DNA of 64,000 nt from Proteles cristata cristata (GCA_017311185.1 JAESUZ010001271.1:806001-870000), one strand, 5' to 3'. Counted from the first letter of the stretch, positions 50,402-62,377 are shown. The notes: generated from the sequence alone by a model not told the origin. Numbers and translations are program-made.

Positions 50402-50797
50402 AATCACAAAAGACTTTGAATAGCCAAAGGAATCGTGAGAAAGAAAAACAGAGTTACAAATATCACAATACCAGATTTCAAGATACACTATAAAGCTATA
50501 GCAATCAAAACAGTTTGTTACTGACAGAAAAATGGAAACATAAATCAATGGAATAGGATAGAGAGTACAGAAATAAACTCTTGCTTATATTAACTATTAA
50601 TCTATGACAAAGAAGGCAAGAATATACTATGGAGAAAAGACCATCTCTTTGATAAGTGATATTGGGAAAACTGGACATCTACATGCAGAAGAAACAAAGC
50701 TGGATCATTTTTGTACAGCCTACACAAAAATAAACTCCAAATGAATTGAAGACCTAAAAGCGAGACATGAAACCATAAAAACTCCTAAAAGAAAACA

Positions 50798-51902
50798 TGT
50801 TGGGAGCCATTCTGAACCCAGTAGTCGAGAAAACTCCTGGTGAGGTTAAAGCAAGTTTGCACGGTCTCTTGTCAATCAGATGACAACTGATATCCACCCC
50901 CACTCAATTATTTCTGCTTGAGTACTGACCCCTAAGGTACCTTGTTGATCAATATCAGGAGTGACTTGTCCCCTTATTCCAGCCCTGGGAATGATGACTG
51001 CACCTTGTGAAGGAACTTATTGTGGGAACTTCTTGTTTCGATTATGGGAACAGACATCGTGTCTCCAGCAGGTCCTGTTTCCCTCCATATTTTCCCTTGA
51101 GCTATGAACAGGCTAATGACCCTTACTCACAAAAGAGTGACCTTTACATGTACAATTCTGTTTCTACCATTGCATTAGTCCAAGATGTTCATACAGCTCA
51201 ACATGTAAATCAGCTAACCAAAAATGTCTCTCATGCCCTAGCTCTTCAAGAAATCATAAAGCTAGACACAAAGGTAAATGCACTCAAAGAGGCTATTCTA
51301 TGTATTGGAAATGAGCTAAACTCTTTAAAGGTATGGTTGGCTCTCCAGTGCAGTAAAGCCTGTAACTGGAAAATCAAGTCTTGCCTGGAGACAAAGAGCC
51401 TAACTTAGAGAGAAGGAACAGATAGATAAGAGCAGAAGATAAGTTACTACATATACCTTTGCTAACTGATGGTGTATAGCAACCCCTTCCCTAAGGCCTA
51501 CATTGCACAAACACCTTCCCTTACCCTGACAGCTGTGATGAGGATGGATAAGAGTATCTACAAACCTACAACTTAATCTTAGTGTTATTAAAATGTGAAC
51601 ACCCTGTTATTTTCTTAGTTACTCAACCTCACTATAATTGGGGCAGTTCTGCAAGAATCCTTCTGTAAAACCTGTTTCTGTACATTCCCAAAAACATCTT
51701 ATCACAGAGAGCTATCCATTGTAAAAATTCCATTTTCTAATGCCATGTTAACATTTGACCTATAAATAAAGACACCAAAACTGATAGGACAGAGATGTCT
51801 GCCTGGTGATCAGAAAGAATCTTGGGGCTCTCTCACTCCCTCCCTCGCCGACACCGTCCATCCTTCAGGGACCCCTGGCCCTGCTGGAGCCAGCCTCCAG
51901 CA
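50798..51902 (+). mobile_element. Class-II ERV (ERVK-like) LTR element
   Basis: 1105 bp from TGTTGGGAGCC to CCTCCAGCA, flanked by a 6-bp target duplication aaaaca (50792-50797 and 51903-51908). L1-A sequence reads straight on across it. The TG/CA ends, 6-bp duplication and TGTTGGGAGCC start fit class-II ERVs. TATAAATAAA at 51761-51770 supplies both a TATA-like box and AATAAA. The 3' end is a CT-rich U5-like tract. The left 120 bases do not recur at the right, so this is either a single long LTR or a provirus that has lost one LTR and most internal genes. Confidence 0.85.
51007..51408 (+). pseudogene. Envelope transmembrane-like reading frame inside the ERV element
   Basis: Open for 133 codons from a GTG-type first codon to TAG. 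Residues about 58-115 form a heptad-like helix rich in Leu, Ile and Asn, followed by a Cys-containing loop and a second Cys. This layout is like the ectodomain of betaretrovirus-type transmembrane envelope subunits. No signal peptide, fusion peptide, membrane anchor or start ATG in context is visible, so no functional envelope protein is encoded. It lies upstream of the TATA-like box, i.e. in the U3-like part. The assignment rests on pattern only. Confidence 0.45.
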
Positions 51903-52575
51903 AAAACAGGCCGTAATCTCTTGGATATCAGCCATGGCAACATATTTATAAATTTGTTTCCTCAGTCACAGGAAACAAAAGAAAAATTCCTGGGACCACA
52001 CTAAATAGAAAGTTTTACACAACAAAGGAAACAAAATGAAAAGGCAATTTACTGAATGAAGAAGATATTTGCAAATGATATAGTCAACAAGGAGTTAATA
52101 CCCAAATATATAAAAACTTATAAAACTCAACAACAAAAGAATGCAATTAAAAAATGGGAAGGAGACCCTAAAAGACATATTTCCAAAGCAAAAATGGTCA
52201 ACATCACTAATCATTAAAAAACACAAATCAAAACCATTGTTAGATGACCTCTCACATCAGTCAGAATAGTTAGTATTGAAAAGAAACAATGAGTGTTGGC
52301 GAGGATATGGAAAAAGGGAAAACTTATACAGAAGAACATTGTTGGCAGGAATGTAAATTGGTGCAACCACTATTGAAAACAGTATGGAGTTTCCTGAAAA
52401 TATTAAAAATAAAAGTATCATATAATCCAGTAATTCTACTACTAGGTATCTATAGAAAACAAAAACAGATATATGCATCCCTATGTTCATTGTAGCTTTA
52501 TTTTCAATAGCCAAGATATGGAAGCAACTTAAGTGTCTGCCAATAGATGAATGGATAAAAAGATGCGGTATATAT

Positions 52576-52633
52576 ACACACTATATCATATATTATATAT
52601 AACATATATTATATATAACATATATAATATATA

Positions 52634-52682
<49 letters not shown>
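52576..52682 (+). repeat. (AT)n-rich microsatellite in L1-A
   Basis: TATAT/ATATA tract with an internal (GT)n stretch. It is self-complementary and expanded from the TATATATACACA part of the L1 3' region. Confidence 0.92.
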
Positions 52683-52687
<5 letters not shown>

Positions 52688-53105
52688 ACCATAAAAGAAT
52701 TACATCTTACCACTTGTGACAACACGGATGGATTTAAGAGGTATTACACTAAGAGAAATTAATCAGAAAATGAAAGAAATATCATATGATTTCACTTATA
52801 TGTGGAATACAAAACACAAACAAATGGAAATGGACATATAAATATGGAGAACTGGTAGTCGCCAGAGGGTGGGGGTGGAGGATAGGTGAAAAAGGTCAAG
52901 AGGATTAAGAGGTACAAACTTCCAGTTATAAAGTAAATCACGGAGATTAAAAGTACAGAATGGGGAATGTAGTCAATAACATATGGAGATAGATGGTGAC
53001 TGCACTCATCACAGTGACATTGTATAATGTGTAGAATTGTCAAATGAGTAATGATATATATGTGAAACTAATCTCCATGTATGTCAATTCTAATAAAAAT
53101 AAATG

Positions 53106-53468
53106 AAAACACAATGAGATATCACCTTATCCCTGTCAGAACGGCTAATGAGAAGTAAGTATTGGTTGAGGATGTGTAGAAAAAGGAACTCTCACTCACT
53201 GATGGTGGGAATGTAAATATGTGCAGCAACGATGGAAAGCAGTATTGAAGTTCCTCAAAAAAATAGAAATGGAGCTACCATATGATCCAGCAATTCAATT
53301 ACTGGGTATCTACCTAAAGAAAATGAAAACATAAATTCAAAATGTACATGCACTTTTATGTTCACTGCAGCATTTTTTCCAATAACTAAGATATGAAAAC
53401 AGCCTGTGTCCATCAAAGGATGAATATATTATTTATATATATATAAGTTATATATTTATTTATAATCT

Positions 53469-53503
<35 letters not shown>

Positions 53504-53975
53504 CCCACAGTGGGATACTACTCAGCCATAAAACAGAATGCAATTATGCCATTTGCAACAACATTGATGGACCTTGAGGGTATTACACTAAGTGAAATAA
53601 GTCAGAGAAAGATAAAAATTACATGATTTCACTTACATGTGGAAGCTAAAAACAAACAAACAAACATATCAAACCAGAATCCCGACCCAAAGACAGAGAG
53701 AAAAGATTGGTGGTTGCCAGACAGGAAGAGAATAGAGGGTGGGAAAATGGGTGGAAGTACAAACTTCCAGCTATAAAATAAGTAAGTCATGTAGATGTAA
53801 TATAGAGCATAGGGAAGATAGCCCATTATATCATATTAACTTTTTAAGGTCAACAAATCATAAGTGGATTTATTGGGCTAATCATGTTGCAATGCATACA
53901 AATGTTGAATCACTATGTTGCACATCTAAAACTAATATAATATTGTATGTCAATTACACCTCAATAAGTTAAAAA
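53106..53975 (+). mobile_element. L1-0, right piece: ORF2 end and 3' UTR
   Basis: Continues the L1 sequence cut at 37729: CAATGAGATATCACCTTATC through GATGTGTAGAAAAAGGAAC, AGCAATTCAATTACTGGG, the 3' UTR and a tail near 53975 (CACCTCAATAAGTTAAAAA). Confidence 0.8.
53475..53503 (+). repeat. (CA)n microsatellite in L1-0
   Basis: About fourteen CA units after an AT-rich tract. Confidence 0.95.
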
Positions 53976-53979
53976 AAAA

Positions 53980-56900
53980 CTCAGAGATTTGTGAAAAGAT
54001 ATCTGGATGAAGGGAAGCTTACATGAGCCTCTCTTTAGTAACTGCTAACATGGGAAGATAATGAAGACTAAAACACTGGCATGGACATTACATGGAAGGT
54101 TATGAATTAAGAAACATTAATAATAAGGAAAAATTAAGTCTTTTGCTATTTCATTAACAAAGCTTGATTTCTTATCTCTGTTTTGGTTCAGAACCACTCT
54201 GTGGCTCTTGTCATTCTATCACCTCTCGAGCCTTTTGTTTTCTTTCTAACTTCCAGCTCTCATTTACTGTCTTTTCACTTTATCATTTTGCTCTTCTTTT
54301 CCTTCTCTTCCACTAATACTCTTATACAAATTTATTTCTGTTACTTTAGAAATGAGTGTTTTTGTATACCATCTGGCCTTTCAGGAGATTGATTTGATGA
54401 TTATGCTGATGATCTACTGGTCTAATCAATTCAAAGACAACCAAGAATACATTTTGGCCATATTCGTAATCCCCATACTATAGGAAATGAACCCATCAGT
54501 CAAATGAAAGAATTAAAGAAAGGAAGACTCCAAATCTGAAGATATTTTTACTTAAGCACATTCCTTAATTATCAAGGAAATTTTACTATTCTGGAAAGTT
54601 GGCTAGAGTCTCTCTCAACTCAGAAAAAAAGCATGTAAATTGATAGTTCATGTAGCCTCATAGCCACAAATATTGTTTTCCTATGCTATGAATGTGTAAT
54701 TCTTTCTTGAAATTTGCTGAGGTATTTGCCTCACTAAAATCCTGTGGAAATGAGTGCTGTAGATTTATTAGGCACTCCATAGAAATGTATTTCCTTTGTG
54801 TTTTAAATTAGTTGCATTTTAATGTCATTGAACATGCCCTTGTTCTTGTTTCCATTTGTGGTCCTGCATCCAGTGGGAATTTATAGGGCTCAGATTTATT
54901 TAAATTATGCTGATGTATTTGATCTTTCAACATACAGTGCATGGTAAAAATGGGTGTCTGTCCATATTCATAAATGAAATATGAGGGAAAAGGCAGGCTG
55001 ATAAATTCTCCACTAAATCAGGTTTAATTAGATATCAAAAAGGGATAAAGCCTGGCAAAGTTTCCACTCTAAGTGTTAGAGAGATCTAAGATCAGAAAAC
55101 GAAAATAGATATTCAAATGTGTATTATAAAACATTTTCTTGAATTTTATAGGTGACAAAGCAAGAACATACTTTTAATTCAGCCAATCCACTTGTTGAGC
55201 AGAAACTTCCTCTTCATTAATTCTTCCAATTTCACTTTATAAGCAGCTTAGGAAAACCTCTCCACCCACCCAAAAGATTATTAAACTTGTAAAATAGCAT
55301 CATGCTTGCCTACACTGGGTCTTAAGAATTGTAGAAATATTATTAGTGATCCATATTTGACATAGCTATGTTTTTGCTTTTGGAATTTGGGCATAATTTG
55401 ATGCATTTTTAAAACACTGTGTGTAAATCAAGTCTTATATTTGGTATGGTGGGGTTACTTGGTAATTAAAAAAATATCTCAAGAGAATACATTCATGAAA
55501 TGAAACAGTCTTTTTAAAATAAACAATAACCCTTAATCTGTGTTTTGCACATATTACAATTTTTTATATGCTGAGTTTACTGTAAAATACAGTCTTGCAA
55601 GTTTCAAAGATCCATGTACAAGGTGCACAAAAGGACATTTCCTTGTTACAAAGGCATACATGGGCCCTCTTCACTTTCTCCATGTGTCTGTCCATTCTTT
55701 TCATCCGTCTTCTTCCAAAACAGATGAGTGTGAAAAAAGAATCAAAGTGCCATTAGAATAGTTGTAGGTGTCGGAAGGACATATCTGAAAGTGTGCTGGA
55801 AAAAACATCATGTGTACTTCCTATTTCATTTGCTCCCTTGCTTACCCTTCACCCTACTCTCACCTGTCCTAATACATCATCCTTTGCCAGATTTAGGACA
55901 TGACAGACATGAGTGGAGTTAGCTGTAACAAAAGCTGCTTAAATTATGCTGGTGATTCTTCTCCGTGTCTCTTGATAAAAATATAATTTTATAATTTATA
56001 AAATTAACATAAATATAAAAATATTTATAAAAATAAACATCCATGTTAAATGTCATAACTTTATTAAAAACAGCAAATTCAGTGTGCTCTGATCTAAAGT
56101 CTTTTAACGCAAATTAAACACATGGTATTCTAAATATCCCTTAGTATTCTAAATGCTACCAAAATGCCAAAATACATGATCACACCAAAACTATGCGTAC
56201 AACCCTTCGAGATTCATGAATATAGTTCATTTTTACCAAGTCTGTTATTTCTTGTGCTAGAGAAATGTTTGAAAATCTCGCTAAAACTCCCAAGTTTCTT
56301 GTGACCGATTTAGCACACTCATTCTTAAGCTCCCACACCCAGATTTAACTTTCCCTCATACCTCCACAGTTCTTTTAGACTTTCATCAATAGTTCTGATG
56401 CTCTGCAATTTCCTCCTGTCCTTCTAATACTCTAGTTGGTCATTCAGTATTATAGCCACAGCCATCTCCTAAGCCACCACGGCAACTGTCCCCTTTGTCT
56501 ACGTCAACTATGTAAGTATTCTCAGTACAAAGCAGGTTTCAAACTCCGAGTTATAATTCTGTGTTAGCTTTGCTTTTTAGAATGTCAGATCCATGCTTCA
56601 ACTTCCCTTTGGAAATAACAATCCCCTACCATCTTCTTCTGTGCTACTGATTCCATCCCCTCCATCCCCTCTGGGATCGTTTTCCTATAACCATTCTCAC
56701 CTCCCAACTCTCCTTCCATCATCTGTCCACTGCTTTCTTTTTTCCTCTGGTAAGGTCATACTGAATACTCTTATTCTGAAAACATTTTCTTTAAGCCTGC
56801 TCCCACAAATTAATCCACATTGTCACTACTGCTTCATTTTCTTGTATGGTGCTTTATCAGTATTTTTATAGCTTCCACTTTTCATTTCTTATAAAATTAG

Positions 56901-57055
56901 GACTCAGCTATTATTTTGGTTCAGTCCACTCAAATATGAAAATAATATCTCATATATTTTCCTTTATTTCTTATGCATGCCCAGTTTGAGAATAGTAAGG
57001 ATTTCTTCTTGGAAAGTGCACCTCCCTTGACTTTAACACAAATAGTTAACATTAT
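53980..57055. other. Low-copy sequence without recognised genes
   Basis: About 3 kb with no SINE or young L1. No splice-bounded open frame was recognised on either strand. The pyrimidine-rich part at 56.32-56.88 kb gives a 92-codon frame (56593-56871) that looks compositional. An A/T-rich imperfect tandem (AATATAAAAATATTTATAAA) sits at about 55981-56035. Confidence 0.5.
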
Positions 57056-57059
57056 TTTT

Positions 57060-57240
57060 ATATATGCTTTGAGTGCTTCATAAATGCTAGACACTGGCTA
57101 GAGGATTTTACATACTTTCACTTGCACAATATCCCATTAACTATCCCTATTTCATATGTGAAGAAACTGAGGCGAAGAAGTTGATTACCTTCCCAAGACC
57201 ACACAGTGGCAGAAGGGCAGAATGGTTCCAGAGACCACTC
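57060..57240 (-). mobile_element. MIR relic
   Basis: ATATGTGAAGAAACTGAGG followed by ACCACACAGTGGCAGAAGG is the complement of the MIR core (CCTCAGTTTCCTCATCTG, GTGTGACC). Confidence 0.75.
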
Positions 57241-57419
57241 TACAATTATCCTGTCTTTCTTGTTAGCTTCTGGTCTATCTTCCACTGACCACTTTTGTGC
57301 TAATCTTCAAATATGTATTATATATTTCACAATGTCAAATTATACATGAGTGCATTCTTGTAAGAATTAGAGATAATAAAGAAATACATGAATTGAACAA
57401 TGAAAGTTCTCTATTCACT

Positions 57420-58560
57420 CCCTAAGCCAATTCCAATGCCACCAGAAGAGGAAGTGGTTTGTTGTATGTTCTTCCAGATTGCTTTCCATGCATTTACTAT
57501 ATCCATGTATTAAGTTAAAAAGAAAAAACACCCAACTATTTCTACAAATGGGATAATATTGTATATTTTTCAACATATTAACTTTCTTTACTTAATAATG
57601 TGCTTGGGAATTAGGGAGTTTAATTCTTTTTATTTCAGCATGTACAGATCTGAGTCATTTTATTTAATGACAGCATGACATTCCATACTATGTTGATTAA
57701 CTTTTAGGATGTTTTCTAATTTCTGTTATTATAAAAAATGATGCAACCAGTATTCTTGTACAAATATGTTTGTGAACAGATAAACAAGTTTTTCTGTAAA
57801 ACAATTTCCTATAGATTGAATTGTCAGGTCACAATAGTATGGTCACTTGTTATGCAACAATGGACAAATTCATTCCAAAAAGGCTGCACCAATGTAAATT
57901 CCATTAACAGTGTATCAGAGACCTCATTGTTTTAGAGCTCTTCTATAGTTTGATGTAATCTATAATGGATGAGTTGATCCGATGGGAAAGTTATTTTATT
58001 TTCTTATTTTAGTTTGCAATCCTTCATTGTAAATGAGTTTAAGCATATTTTATGTTTCTTGCCTTTTCATAGCATTTGTCCAAATAAAAAATTATTACTT
58101 TTTTCAACTACTTTGATGTATAGAGAGTAAACATTACTAATTCTTAGTGTGCTTATTATATTTGTTACAACTATTTCATGCTATTTTATTAAAATTTGTT
58201 ATTTTCTTCGCTTCCTATGAAGAATTAGTATTCCCATTAGCTTCTTGAATTAAAAGTTTAATTTGTTATTAACATGCTTTGTTTTCTGATAAAGATATTA
58301 AAGCTTCTGAATTTTCCCTTTAATTCTATCCTGTGCACATTTCACCCATTCATTTTGTAGTTCCTTCTCCTCGCTAATCACTTGTGAATGTTACCTATAT
58401 TCAGTTTTAATTTCCTCTTTCACTTAAGACTTGCTTAGAAGAATGTTTAAATTCTTTCCAAGAAGACACATACAATACTTTGTACATAAACATATACACA
58501 TATCTTGTGTTTTGTAACATGTGAACATGTTTATTTATGATTTGGTTTTAATTCTTCTCA
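57420..58560 (-). mobile_element. Old L1M fragment, antisense
   Basis: GACAGCATGACATTCCATAC, then AACTTTTAGGATGTTTTC, and GTATTCTTGTACAAATATG, then CTGCACCAATGTAAATTCC are reverse-complement L1 ORF2 3' region. The part after about 58.1 kb is weaker. Confidence 0.6.
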
Positions 58561-58935
58561 AGAGGCATTCTAAAGTATTTCTTGTGGTACTTAATTTAAA
58601 TGTTACTTAGATGCTTTGTTTTTAGTAACAATAATCGGATTCTGAATATGTGTCATCTCAAAACGTTTACTAATCAAAGTATGCATTATGTTATACACAC
58701 AGATTAAAAGAGGCTTCACAAGGAAAGTGGGTAGTAGTGGGCGGTGGTATACCTAGTTATCTGATGACAGCGTGTCATTTTAAAATATCTCTCCTCTTTT
58801 ATTTAAGAAAATTATTTTCTGTAATAATCATAAAAGAAGGTATTTCAGGCACATTCATATTCATGTATGTTTTTCACCATCTATAAGATTTGTACTTACT
58901 CAACCAAGATGTTAGGCATCTTTGCACTCTGTTTT
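58561..58935. other. Unassigned sequence
   Basis: No repeat or coding signal recognised. Confidence 0.5.
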
Positions 58936-58954
58936 AAACATTTTAAGCACAAAT

Positions 58955-59172
58955 GGGGCCCCTGGGTGGCTTACTCGGTTAAGCGCCCGACTTTCGCTTA
59001 GGTCATGATCTCGCGGTTCGTGGGTTCGAGCCCCGCGTCGGGCTCTGGGCTGACTGCCAGCTCAGAGCCTGGAGCCTCTTTCAGTCTGTGACTCCCTCTC
59101 TCTCTGACCCTCCCCTGCTCACGCTGTCTCTCTCTCTCTCTCTCCTAGAAATAAATAAAAAACATTAAAAAA
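58955..59172 (+). mobile_element. SINEC, young CTAG-tail subfamily, perfect target duplication
   Basis: Forward full-length copy with tail CCTAGAAATAAATAAAAAAC. The 19-bp duplication aaacattttaagcacaaat at 58936-58954 and 59173-59191 is identical, making this one of the youngest insertions in the window. Confidence 0.96.
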
Positions 59173-59319
59173 AAACATTTTAAGCACAAATAAAACTTCC
59201 ATCTAATCACATATAGTGAGAGAATTGCGGTAACTCAAGTTCTGTTTGTCTTTACGATCATTGTATTATGTATTATGGAGAAAGTTTTAGTCGCTAGACC
59301 AAACCAGACACATACCCCC

Positions 59320-60232
59320 TTAAGTCAAAGCCTGACCCAGAGGAAGTCTCCAACTCTCTTCAATTCTGTGAAAGCAGAGAGAGAGGTGAGGAAGCTGTAG
59401 AAGAAAAGTCTGAAACTAGCAGAGGTTGATTGCTGAGGTTTAAAGAGAGAAGCAGTCTCCTTAACACAAGTGCAAGGTAAAGCAGCAAGTGCTGATGTAG
59501 AAGTTATCAAGAAGATCTAGCTAAAATAGTGCATGAGGGTGGCTACACTCATCAAGAGATTTTTGATGTAGGGGAAATGGACTTCTTTACATTGGAAGAA
59601 GATGCCATTTCCACTTTTTATAGCTAGAGAGGAGAAGTCAAGGGTTGACTTTAAAGCTTAAAGTGACAGGTTGACTCTTAGGGGCTAAAGCAGCTGGTGA
59701 CTTTAAGTAAAGCTGATACTCATTTACCATTCTGAAAATTCCATGGCCTCGAAGAGTTATGCTATATCTACTCTTCCTATGCTCTATAAATGGAACAACC
59801 AAGTCTGGATGACAGCATATCTGTTTACAACATGATTTACTGAATATTTTAAGCCTACTGTTGAGACCTACTGCTGAGAAAAAAGATTTCTTTCAAAATA
59901 TCACTGCTCACTGACAATGTACTTCATCACCCATGAGCTCTGATTAAGATCTACAATGAGATTAATGTTGTTTTCATGCTTGCTAACACAACATCCATTC
60001 TGCAGCCCATGGATCAAAGAGTCATTTTGACTTTCAAGTTTCATTACTTAAGAACTATATCTCATAAAGTTATAACTGCCCTAAATAGTGATTCCTCTGA
60101 TGAATCATGGGCAAAATAAATTGAAAACCTTCTGGAAAGTATTCCCCATTTTACATGCCTTTAAGAACACTTATGATTCATGGGAAGAGATAAAAATATC
60201 AACATTAACAAGAGTTGGAAAGAATGGATGAC
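59320..60232 (+). mobile_element. Tigger1-type (pogo/Tc1-mariner) DNA transposon relic
   Basis: Runs in the sense direction of a Tigger transposase gene: GAGGTGAGGAAGCTGTAGAAG, GAAGTTATCAAGAAGATC, GGAAGAAGATGCCATTTCC, GGTGACTTTAAGTAAAGC, CTATAAATGGAACAACC, ACAACATCCATTCTGCAGCC in family order. This is the C-terminal part of the helix-turn-helix region and most of the DDE catalytic domain. The frame is broken many times (for example TGA in the segment around 59836), and neither terminal inverted repeat is present. The right end runs into an antisense L1M. An ancient, immobile DNA fossil. Confidence 0.88.
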
Positions 60233-60234
60233 TC

Positions 60235-61370
60235 ACTCTGTGGGTTATCTTTTCACCTTCTTGGTAGTGTTTTTGGAAGCACATTTTTTTTCTTTTTAGT
60301 TCTGATGAAGTCCAACTTATCTAGTTTTGCTTTGGTTATTTGTGGTTTACATGTCATATATAACATATCATTGCCTAATCCAATATTACTAACATTATGT
60401 TTTCTTCTAGAAGTTTCATTGTTTTAGATTTTACATATAGGTCTTTGATCCATTTTATTTTTTTAAAGCTTATTAATGTATTATTTCTGAAAGAGAGAAA
60501 GAGAGACAGAGAGAGAAAGAGAGCAAGCATAGAAATGGGGGAGGAGCAGAAACAGAGAGGAAGACACAGAATCCAAGTTAGGCTCCAGGGTCTAGGCTGT
60601 CAGCACAAGGCCCAACGCAGGGCTCGAACTCACAAACTGTGAAATCATGACCTGTGCTAAAGTTGGGCGCTTAAGTGACTAAGCTACCCAGGTATCCTTT
60701 TGATCATTTTAAATATAATTTTGTATGTGGTGTGAAGTAGAGTCCATATTTATTCTTTTCCATGTATATATCCAATTTGTAAGCAACCTTACTGAAAAGA
60801 CTCTACTTTTCCCCCAATTGTCTTGACATCTTTTCCTAAAATCAACTGACCATAGATACATTACTTTATTTCTGAAATCTTAGTTCTAATCCATTGATCT
60901 TCATGTCAGTTGTTACATAAGTATGATACAGTGTCATTTTAGCTTTATGGTAAGTTTTGAAATTGGAACATTTAGTCCTCCAACATTATTCTTTTTTAAA
61001 GACTTCATATATGAAACATGAGTTCTGTAAAGTAGAGGGGAATAAAATTCTGTGTCCCTTGCATTTTCATACAAATTTCACAACCAGTTTATCAATTTCT
61101 ACCAGAAGAGGCTACTGGAATTTTGATGGAAATTATAGTGAATCTGCAGAGCAAATTAGAGATTACTGACATCTTAATATAGTTTTCCATTTCATGGACA
61201 TGAGAAGTCTTTCCATTTAAGTCTTTGTTAACTTCCTTCTATATCATTTTCTAATTTTCAGTGTACTAGCCTTGAACTTGGTCAAATTTCTAATTATTCT
61301 TTCTGATGTAATTACAAATCGAGTTATTTTCTTAATTCATTTTCAGATTATTCATATCAAGTGTATAGAA
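60235..61370 (-). mobile_element. Old L1M ORF2 region, antisense
   Basis: The plus strand reads like reverse-complement ORF2: GGGTTATCTTTTCACCTTC, GATGAAGTCCAACTTATC, AGGTCTTTGATCCATTTTA, AGTTTTGAAATTGGAACATT, then TTTGATGGAAATTATAGTG and AGTCTTTCCATTTAAGTC. The order is preserved and a SINE splits it at 60458-60698. Confidence 0.85.
60458..60698 (-). mobile_element. SINEC in old L1M
   Basis: Reverse SINE with GTATTATTTCTGAAAGAG and CTACCCAGGTATCC. Target copies tttgatccatttta (60444-60457) and tttgatcatttta (60699-60711). Confidence 0.93.
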
Positions 61371-61744
61371 TATGTAATACAGTGACAAACACCTATACCT
61401 TTGTGGGAAAATTAGTTTCTAAATTTGACTTTAAGATAGATACCTGGAATGGCAATTATTGAGCCAGTGGGTATGAATCTTCTCCAGTAGTTCTTGAAAT
61501 GAGATGTAAGCTAGCCAACATAAACTATTATGAGATGTTTGGTAATGTGGTAATTGGGGGAAGAAATGTTACCTCAGTTTCTTTCAAGTGATTTTTGTAA
61601 GCAAAATTAAACTTCTCACATATTTTAGCTTTTAACAATTGTCTCTTGCTTACTTACCTATAGTAATCTCATTGCTTTATAATTTTATACATTAGTTTTA
61701 TTTTCTTAATAGCTTTTTTACTGTTTTTCTATCCTTGCCACCTA
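61371..61744. other. Unassigned sequence
   Basis: AT-rich; may be a continuation of the old L1M. Nothing else recognised. Confidence 0.4.
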
Positions 61745-62115
61745 CTCAATTCAGTAATTCAAGAGATCCTATTACAATGTACCTCAGCTCATGTTACTCC
61801 TTCACTTAAAACCTTCCACTAGTGTGTCCTTTCACTCAGAGCAAAGCCCTAACAATGGCCTACATGATTTGATCCCATTTGCTTTCTGATCTGATTCCTA
61901 CTACTTTCCAGTTCTGAATCTATTCCTCATTCTCTCTCTTTCAACTGCCCTGGTCTTTTTGTTTTTTCTAACCTCTCAGGGTGACTATATGACTTAGAGC
62001 CTCACTTCCCTCTGCCTGGAATGTTAGTCCCCAAATCTCTTAGTTGCCCCCTCACCTGTGTCAAGTTTTGGCTCCAAAGATACCATGTCAGTGAGATTTT
62101 TATTGAACTCCTAAT
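61745..62115 (+). mobile_element. L2 relic
   Basis: CACTCAGAGCAAAGCCCTAAC, ATGGCCTACATGATTTGATC and CCCTCTGCCTGGAATGTTAG are ordered L2 3'-region motifs. Confidence 0.75.
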
Positions 62116-62192
62116 TTAAAACTATGAGCATCCCAAATTTTGATTGAAATTGCATTACACTTATGACATAATTCTCACAAAATGGAATTTTG

Positions 62193-62377
62193 GAGGTGCC
62201 TGGATGGCTCAGTTCATTAACTTGAGCTCAGATCATGATCTCACAGTTTCTGGGTTTGAACTCTGCATTGGGCTCTGTGCTAACAGATCAGAGCCTGGAG
62301 CCTGCTTCAGGTGCTATGTCTCCTTCTCTCTCTGCCTCTCCCCCATCACACTCTTTCTCTCTCAAAAATAAACATTA
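62193..62377 (+). mobile_element. SINEC, first of a three-SINE cluster
   Basis: Forward SINE from GGAGGTGCCTGGATGGCTC to CTCAAAAATAAACATTA. Confidence 0.92.

Larger units (their letters stand above)
37730..53105 (+). mobile_element. L1-A: full-length dead L1, host of L1-B and other inserts
   Basis: Starts with a GC-rich 5' UTR containing imperfect repeats of a CCAGCTGTCCCACCAGGG-like unit (38.5-39.0 kb). The ORF1 region is at about 39.17-39.9 kb and ORF2 starts near 40.5 kb. It is broken at 40733 and resumes near 47070, continuing to a 3' end at 53.1 kb. Diverged target copies aaaaccataatgagat (37714-37729) and aaaacacaatgagat (53106-53120) frame it. Subtracting L1-B, SINEs, the RPL31 pseudogene and the ERV element leaves about 6.8 kb, as expected for one complete L1. 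All coding frames are interrupted. Confidence 0.85.

Noticed and set aside
50792..51908. Complete or replication-competent provirus
   Set aside because: Only 1.1 kb is present, without gag, protease, polymerase or a full envelope gene, and without paired LTRs.
56593..56871. 92-codon plus-strand frame with Pro/Ser-rich start
   Set aside because: Pyrimidine-rich composition explains it. There is no splice context, and similar frames occur throughout pyrimidine-rich stretches.
58955..59030. tRNA gene at SINE heads
   Set aside because: The SINE heads keep box A and box B of a tRNA-Lys ancestor but lack a complete cloverleaf and are followed by the SINE body. They are SINE promoters, not tRNA genes.
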